DNA of 9,068 nucleotides, taken from positions 1 through 9,068 of the forward strand of contig JAQGHJ010000953.1 of NCBI GenBank assembly GCA_028288905.1, read 5' to 3'. This DNA comes from Phycisphaerales bacterium. GTDB taxonomy: Bacteria; Planctomycetota; Phycisphaerae; Tepidisphaerales; Tepidisphaeraceae. Made by a program: the position numbers and the translations under genes. Within the stretch, counting starts at the first letter, position 1. Each line of letters opens with the position of its first letter. The notes below the pieces were generated by a model. It searched no databases. It had not been told where the DNA came from and worked only from the letters and a program-made list of their open reading frames with translations. Below, piece after piece: positions 5,886 through 9,068 of this stretch.

Positions 5886-6338
5886 ATGAGTGCTGAGGAG
5901 CAAATGGAATGGCGGTGTGAGCACACAATCGAGGCGGCTGCCGATCCCGGTGTCGTCTGGCAGCTCTTCCGGGACGTGCCGGGCTGGCCCAGGTGGAACG
6001 CCGGGGCCGAGCGCATCGACATCGCCGGCCCGTTTCAGACTGGCACGGAGTTCCGAATGACGGTGCCCGGTCCCGAGAGGCAGACCCTCACCTCGCGGCT
6101 GCTGGCGGTCGCCGAGGGCGAGTCGTTCGAGGACGAGACGCGCGTGGGAGACGTCGTGGTCCGCGTGCTTCACCGCGTTCGCCCGACGGGGGCGGGCCGC
6201 TGCCGGATCGCGTTTTCGCTCGTCGCCGTCGGGCCGGACCGCGCGGAGGTCGGCGGCGCGGCCTCGGCGGACTTCCCGGACGTGCTGAAGGCGCTCGCCC
6301 GTGTCGCCGAGGAAACCCGTCGTTCCGAAGGGCGATAG
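5886..6338 (+). CDS. SRPBCC family protein (polyketide cyclase/dehydrase-like), 150 aa
   Basis: This is a second helix-grip SRPBCC protein, probably binding or acting on a small hydrophobic molecule in the cytoplasm. The opening strand (CEHTIEAAADPGVVWQLF, 11-28) leads into the hallmark RDVPGWPRWNAGAERIDIAGPF (29-50), where the W-x-x-W pair lines the pocket entrance. The TGTEFRMTVPG turn and a FEDET segment follow, and a C-terminal helix (ADFPDVLKALARVAEETRR, 128-146) closes the fold. Length is normal. Two starts are possible: ATG at 5886, with a weak GAAG eight bases or so upstream, or ATG at 5904, where GAGGAG is present but only three bases away. I keep the upstream one. It differs clearly from the SRPBCC protein of the TetR operon, so this is not a recent duplication. 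No operon partner is obvious; 162 and 316 bases flank it. Confidence 0.88.
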   Translation: MSAEEQMEWRCEHTIEAAADPGVVWQLFRDVPGWPRWNAGAERIDIAGPFQTGTEFRMTVPGPERQTLTSRLLAVAEGESFEDETRVGDVVVRVLHRVRPTGAGRCRIAFSLVAVGPDRAEVGGAASADFPDVLKALARVAEETRRSEGR

Positions 6339-6654
6339 CGGTGGCGGCGACGTCCGTGATGGCAATCCCGCCCGGCTTTATCGCCCCCAGGTGGCGGCTA
6401 AACCCTCGATTGACGTTCTCTGCGTCAACGAGTCGGAGCCGCGACGCGAGGAGTGCGGGTCGACCCGCCCCCATCAGCCGGCCGAAGCGCTCGCCCCAGC
6501 CCCCGACCGCAGGCGCGCCCGTGCCGCAGGCGACCACGTCGTGATGTCTCGCGGCGAGCCGCCTTGCCCATCGCCGGAGATCACGATCGGCGAGGCGTAC
6601 GTGTAGTATGGAGGTGCCGCGAGCCCCGCCGCGTTCGAACGGATCAGGGTCCGG
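6339..6654. other. Region without a convincing gene
   Basis: This 316-base stretch has open frames on both strands, as GC-rich DNA often does. A forward frame ends at 6606 and a reverse frame covers the whole stretch; both show high GC at third positions and neither has a recognisable motif or its own plausible start. TTGACG (6410-6415) and CGTCAA (6423-6428) form a 6-base stem with a 7-base loop, too weak for a terminator. The end of the region should contain the promoter of the MATE gene, but no clear -35/-10 pair is visible; a weak AGGG precedes the ATG at 6655. Confidence 0.35.
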
Positions 6655-8076
6655 ATGATCAACGATCGACAAAAGCTGTTCTTGGAGGGGCCGATCGGTC
6701 GGGCGCTGCTTTCCCTCGCCGTCCCGATCATCCTCGGCAACGTCCTCCAGACCGGGTACCAGTTGACCGACGCGTTCTGGGTGGGCCGGCTGGGCGCCAG
6801 CGCGGTCGCCGCCGTCTCCGTCAGCTTCCCGGTCACGTTCCTGGTGATCGCGCTCGGCTCGGGCCTGGCGATGGCCGGGGCGACGCTGACCGCGCAGTAC
6901 ACCGGCGCGGGACGCCCGGACATGGTGAACCACGTCGCCGCCCAGACGATGATCATGGTGACGCTCACCTCGATCGTCCTGGGCGCGCTCGGCTACGCCC
7001 TGTCGCCCCACCTGCTGGCCCTGCTCGGGGTCGCCCCCGACGTCTATAAGCAGGCGCTCGGCTTCATGCGGGTGTCGTTCGTCGGCATCGTCTTCGTCTT
7101 CGTCTACGCGATGTTCCAGGCCCTGATGCGTGGCGTCGGCCAGACGAAGATCCCGCTCTACATCGTGGCTGGGACGGTGCTCCTGAACTTCCTCCTCGAC
7201 CCGCTGTTCGTCTTCGGCGCCGGGCCGGTCCCCGCGCTCGGCGTCACGGGGGCCGCGCTGGCGACCCTGGTCACCCAGGCGCTGGCGGCGGCCGTCGGCA
7301 TGACCGTCTTCCTGCGGGGGCGGAACGGCATCCACCTGTCGTGGCGGGCGCTCCGGCCCGACCCGCGGTACATCAGGCGCGCGTTCCTGCTCGGGTTCCC
7401 CAGCTCGGTCGAGCTCTCGACGCGGGGGTTCGGGCTGGTGGTCATGTCGTTCCTGGTGGCGAGCTTCGGCACGGGGACGATCGCCGCGTACGGCGTTGGG
7501 TCGAACGTGCTGCAGGTCGTCACGATCCCGGCCATGGGCCTGTCGATGGCGGTCTCGACGCTGGTCGGCCAGAACATGGGGGCGGGCAAGGTCGGGCGGG
7601 CCGCGCGGGTGACGGTGATCGGGACGGGGTGCGGCTTCGGCATCCTGACGCTGGCCGGCGCGGCCGCCTACGCCCTCGCCCCCGCCGTCGTGGCCTTCTT
7701 CGTCCCCGGCGACCCGGGCGTGATCGCCGAGGGGGCGCGGTTCATCCGCGTCATGTGCCCGGCGTGGGGCGGGATCGGCGTCCAGCTCTGCGTCGTGTCC
7801 GCCTTCCGGGCGTCGGGGAACATGCTGAGCGCGATGGTGATCGCCCTCGTGGCGCAGTGGATGATCCAGTTCCCCGTGGCGTACGTCCTGTCGAAGCACA
7901 CCGCGCTCCGGGGCGAGGGCCTCTGGTGGTCGTTCCCGGTGACCAACGTGGCCGTCGCCGTCATCTCGCTCTGCTGGTTCGCCCGGGGAAGCTGGAAGGC
8001 GACGCGCCTGACGGAGGAGGACAAGCAGATCGCGGCGGTGGCCCGGGAGTCGATCATCGAAGAGGGTATCCGGTAG
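6655..8076 (+). CDS. MATE family efflux transporter, 473 aa
   Basis: This inner-membrane antiporter uses a proton or sodium gradient to export drugs, dyes or metabolites. The sequence shows the two-fold MATE architecture with about 12 hydrophobic segments. It opens with a short hydrophilic tail, then LAVPIILGNVLQTGYQLTD (21-39) with the conserved Pro24 in helix 1 and Asp39, and WVGRLGASAVAAV right after, which is the best-known MATE signature. Later hallmarks are MFQALMRGVGQTKIPL, NFLLDPLFVFGAG, and in the second half LVGQNMGAGKVGRAARV, again diagnostic. The tail from about 455 (LTEEDKQIAAVARESIIEEGIR) is soluble and charged. The length matches the 440-480 typical of the family and no break is seen. 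The gene is alone on its strand; its end converges with a reverse reading from the right. Substrate cannot be inferred. Confidence 0.95.
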   Translation: MINDRQKLFLEGPIGRALLSLAVPIILGNVLQTGYQLTDAFWVGRLGASAVAAVSVSFPVTFLVIALGSGLAMAGATLTAQYTGAGRPDMVNHVAAQTMIMVTLTSIVLGALGYALSPHLLALLGVAPDVYKQALGFMRVSFVGIVFVFVYAMFQALMRGVGQTKIPLYIVAGTVLLNFLLDPLFVFGAGPVPALGVTGAALATLVTQALAAAVGMTVFLRGRNGIHLSWRALRPDPRYIRRAFLLGFPSSVELSTRGFGLVVMSFLVASFGTGTIAAYGVGSNVLQVVTIPAMGLSMAVSTLVGQNMGAGKVGRAARVTVIGTGCGFGILTLAGAAAYALAPAVVAFFVPGDPGVIAEGARFIRVMCPAWGGIGVQLCVVSAFRASGNMLSAMVIALVAQWMIQFPVAYVLSKHTALRGEGLWWSFPVTNVAVAVISLCWFARGSWKATRLTEEDKQIAAVARESIIEEGIR

Positions 8077-8419
8077 GGGGAACAAACGCCCCGGCCGCCC
8101 GAGGGCGGAAGACGCGGAAGTCTTCCGCTGAGAGTCCTTCGAACAGCCTCGGTTCGGCCGGTTCCGGCAGTCCCCCAAGATCGGGGGCGGAAGGCGGGGG
8201 TTCTACGACGTCGCCGGGACGGCGTTTGCCGGGACCCCCGCCAGGGAACGACTCTCCGCAGCACTCGCAGTAGAGGGGTTCCGTGAACCGCGGGGGGATG
8301 CCGTTCGTTCCGTTCCGGCCGAACCGACTTCCCCCATTCAAGGAACGTTCGCCGAAGGGCGCGGGGAGAATAGAAGGCCGTAGCTCTCGCAACGTGTGCG
8401 AAGCTCCGCTCGGAAAAAA
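8054..8419 (-). CDS. Unrecognised protein, C-terminal reading frame (possibly frameshifted)
   Basis: The most coding-like frame on this stretch runs on the reverse strand to a TGA at 8054, overlapping the end of the MATE gene by 23 bases. Its best part reads EPLYCECCGESFPGG, followed by an acidic/proline-rich section (LPEPAEPRLFEGLSAEDFRVF) and ends in FVPPTGYPLR. The CECC cluster could bind a metal but there is no second pair, so no zinc ribbon is claimed. Inside the frame the only plausible start is a TTG at 8341 (95 residues) with no ribosome-binding site. It is therefore more likely the end of the frame at 8421-9068 displaced by one base. I recognise no family. Confidence 0.35.
   Translation of the reverse strand, partial: FFPSGASHTLRELRPSILPAPFGERSLNGGSRFGRNGTNGIPPRFTEPLYCECCGESFPGGGPGKRRPGDVVEPPPSAPDLGGLPEPAEPRLFEGLSAEDFRVFRPRAAGAFVPPTGYPLR
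8095..8128. terminator. Hairpins just after the MATE stop
   Basis: Two overlapping inverted repeats are visible about 20 bases after the MATE stop. CCGCCC (8095-8100) pairs with GGGCGG (8103-8108). GCGGAAGAC (8105-8113) pairs exactly with GTCTTCCGC (8120-8128), a 9-base stem around a 6-base loop. They share GCGG, so only one can form at a time. There is no T-run, so an intrinsic terminator is not proven, but location fits the end of the MATE transcript. The same bases fall in the reverse reading that ends at 8054. Confidence 0.4.
8414..8419. other. A6 tract at the proposed frame change
   Basis: Six A's here (T6 on the coding strand) sit at the point where the better reverse frame switches. 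One extra base in this run would explain the change from the upstream frame to the one ending at 8054, either as a sequencing error, a mutation or, less likely, programmed slippage. Confidence 0.3.
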
Positions 8420-8420
8420 G

Positions 8421-9068
8421 AGAACTGGGGATGCCCCCGGACTGCACGTCCGTGCGCCTGATGCGCCTCGGCCGGGACAACGCGTCCTCGGCGTCCTTGG
8501 CCGCGGTGGTGGCGGACTCGTCAGGCGCGTTCGTCTCAGATTCGTCTGGCTCGGGAGTTGCCCCGCTTCCCGCACTCGCACTCACACCGCCTTCCTCACC
8601 GCCTTCGTCCTCGCCGCGAGCCGCCCCGGGCGGGAAGAGGCGGGCGTCATCGGCGTCCGGCCACGCCCTCCGTTCCGCGTCCTTTTCGTCCCTGGGGCGG
8701 TAGTCGTCGTCCGGGTCGCCGTCGTGGTAGGTGGCTGCGCGGCGCGCGGCCCCTTGGACCGAGGTCCCGATGCGTTTGACCGCCCGCGAGGTGGCTGATC
8801 GGCTGAGGGTGTCGCGGGCGACGGTCCGCACCCGCAGCCCGCGCGTCGCCACGCTCAGCAGCCGCGACAGGGCCGACAGGAGCGTGAACGGGCGGCGGGC
8901 CGTGCGGCCGCCAACTTGCCCGCCCCCTCGCTCCCCCGGCACCCGCCCGGCCGGCACCGCCACCACCCGCTCCGGGTCGTCGTCGACCGCCCCGCGGACG
9001 ACGGCCACCGCGAACCCCGTTGGTCCACCACCGCCCCGCCGCTCGGCCCCCTCGCCAGCCCCGGCGCG
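8421..9068 (-). CDS. Unrecognised protein, partial at right edge
   Basis: A reverse frame enters from the right edge with no start needed inside the window (a GTG at 9008 is possible) and keeps a coding-like composition to about 8430. It first shows a mixed region (ARRPFTLLSALSRLLSVATR), then a strongly acidic, hydrophilic stretch (DGDPDDDYRPRDEKDAERR, then GEDEGGEEGG and PEPDESETNAPDES), which is unlike the Arg/Pro-rich shadow frames around it. Past 8420 the same frame turns into Arg-rich sequence that runs inside the MATE gene, so it probably does not end there. The frame one base over continues plausibly to 8054. No domain is recognised; a disordered acidic linker is the only visible character. 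Confidence 0.35.

Noticed and set aside
5882..5906. CTGATGAG motif resembling the hammerhead ribozyme core
   Set aside because: No GAAA follows at a workable distance and no flanking stems are seen. It is simply the start region of the second SRPBCC gene.
6088..8178. Reverse open frame of 696 codons lying opposite the MATE and second SRPBCC genes
   Set aside because: It is rich in Arg, His, Asp and Gly with no domain, as expected for the shadow of a GC-rich membrane-protein gene. The MATE gene on the other strand is unmistakable.
8770..9068. Forward frame starting MRLTAREVADRLRVSRATV after GAGG, resembling an excisionase/MerR-like helix-turn-helix, open to the right edge
   Set aside because: After about 20 residues it becomes Pro/Ser/Thr/Arg-rich shadow-like sequence with no wing or second helix, and the reverse frame in the same place has a better composition. 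It would be worth revisiting with the sequence to the right.
1..9068. Toxin-antitoxin, CRISPR, restriction, retron or other defence system
   Set aside because: No matching domains, repeats or structured RNA were found anywhere in the window. All well-supported genes belong to enzyme, regulator or transporter families.

Overview
The window is GC-rich (clearly above 60% by eye) and comes from a free-living bacterium with a large accessory gene set. Weak ribosome-binding sites before most genes, together with the protein families present, would fit a planctomycete such as a Gemmata relative. That is inference; a high-GC actinobacterium or myxobacterium cannot be excluded from sequence alone. I see no tRNA, rRNA, CRISPR array, insertion sequence or phage module.

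Layout from left to right. (1) Two stand-alone forward genes: a RibD/dihydrofolate-reductase-like protein (17-676) and an NADPH-dependent FMN reductase-type flavoprotein (831-1385). (2) A reverse-strand GNAT acetyltransferase (1478-1915). (3) A compact reverse-strand operon read 3698 to 2031: TetR-type repressor, SRPBCC (START-like) protein, YdeI/OmpD-associated protein. Its members overlap by 4 and 20 bases. (4) A divergent intergenic region of 182 bases (3699-3880) with an imperfect palindrome and candidate promoters pointing both ways. (5) A forward pair: a second RibD/DHFR-like protein (3881-4441) and a class C beta-lactamase-family serine hydrolase (4509-5723). They are joined by a possible 23-codon reading frame that overlaps both. 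(6) A second SRPBCC protein (5886-6338). (7) A 316-base stretch with no convincing gene (6339-6654). (8) A full-length MATE efflux transporter (6655-8076). (9) A right-hand end (8054-9068) that is best read on the reverse strand as an unrecognised, probably frameshifted gene running out of the window.

The best-supported functional unit is the divergent cluster at 2031-5723. A TetR protein sits next to a palindrome that could control both its own operon (SRPBCC, YdeI) and the opposite RibD-like/serine hydrolase pair. SRPBCC, YdeI-like and RibD-like proteins are families often found near one another and near small regulators in soil bacteria; their substrates are mostly unknown. With the FMN reductase, GNAT and MATE pump the window looks like an accessory stress, xenobiotic or small-molecule handling region. 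I found no clear evidence for an entirely new kind of system. The most useful leads are the regulator-palindrome pair, the bridging small frame and the broken gene at the right end.
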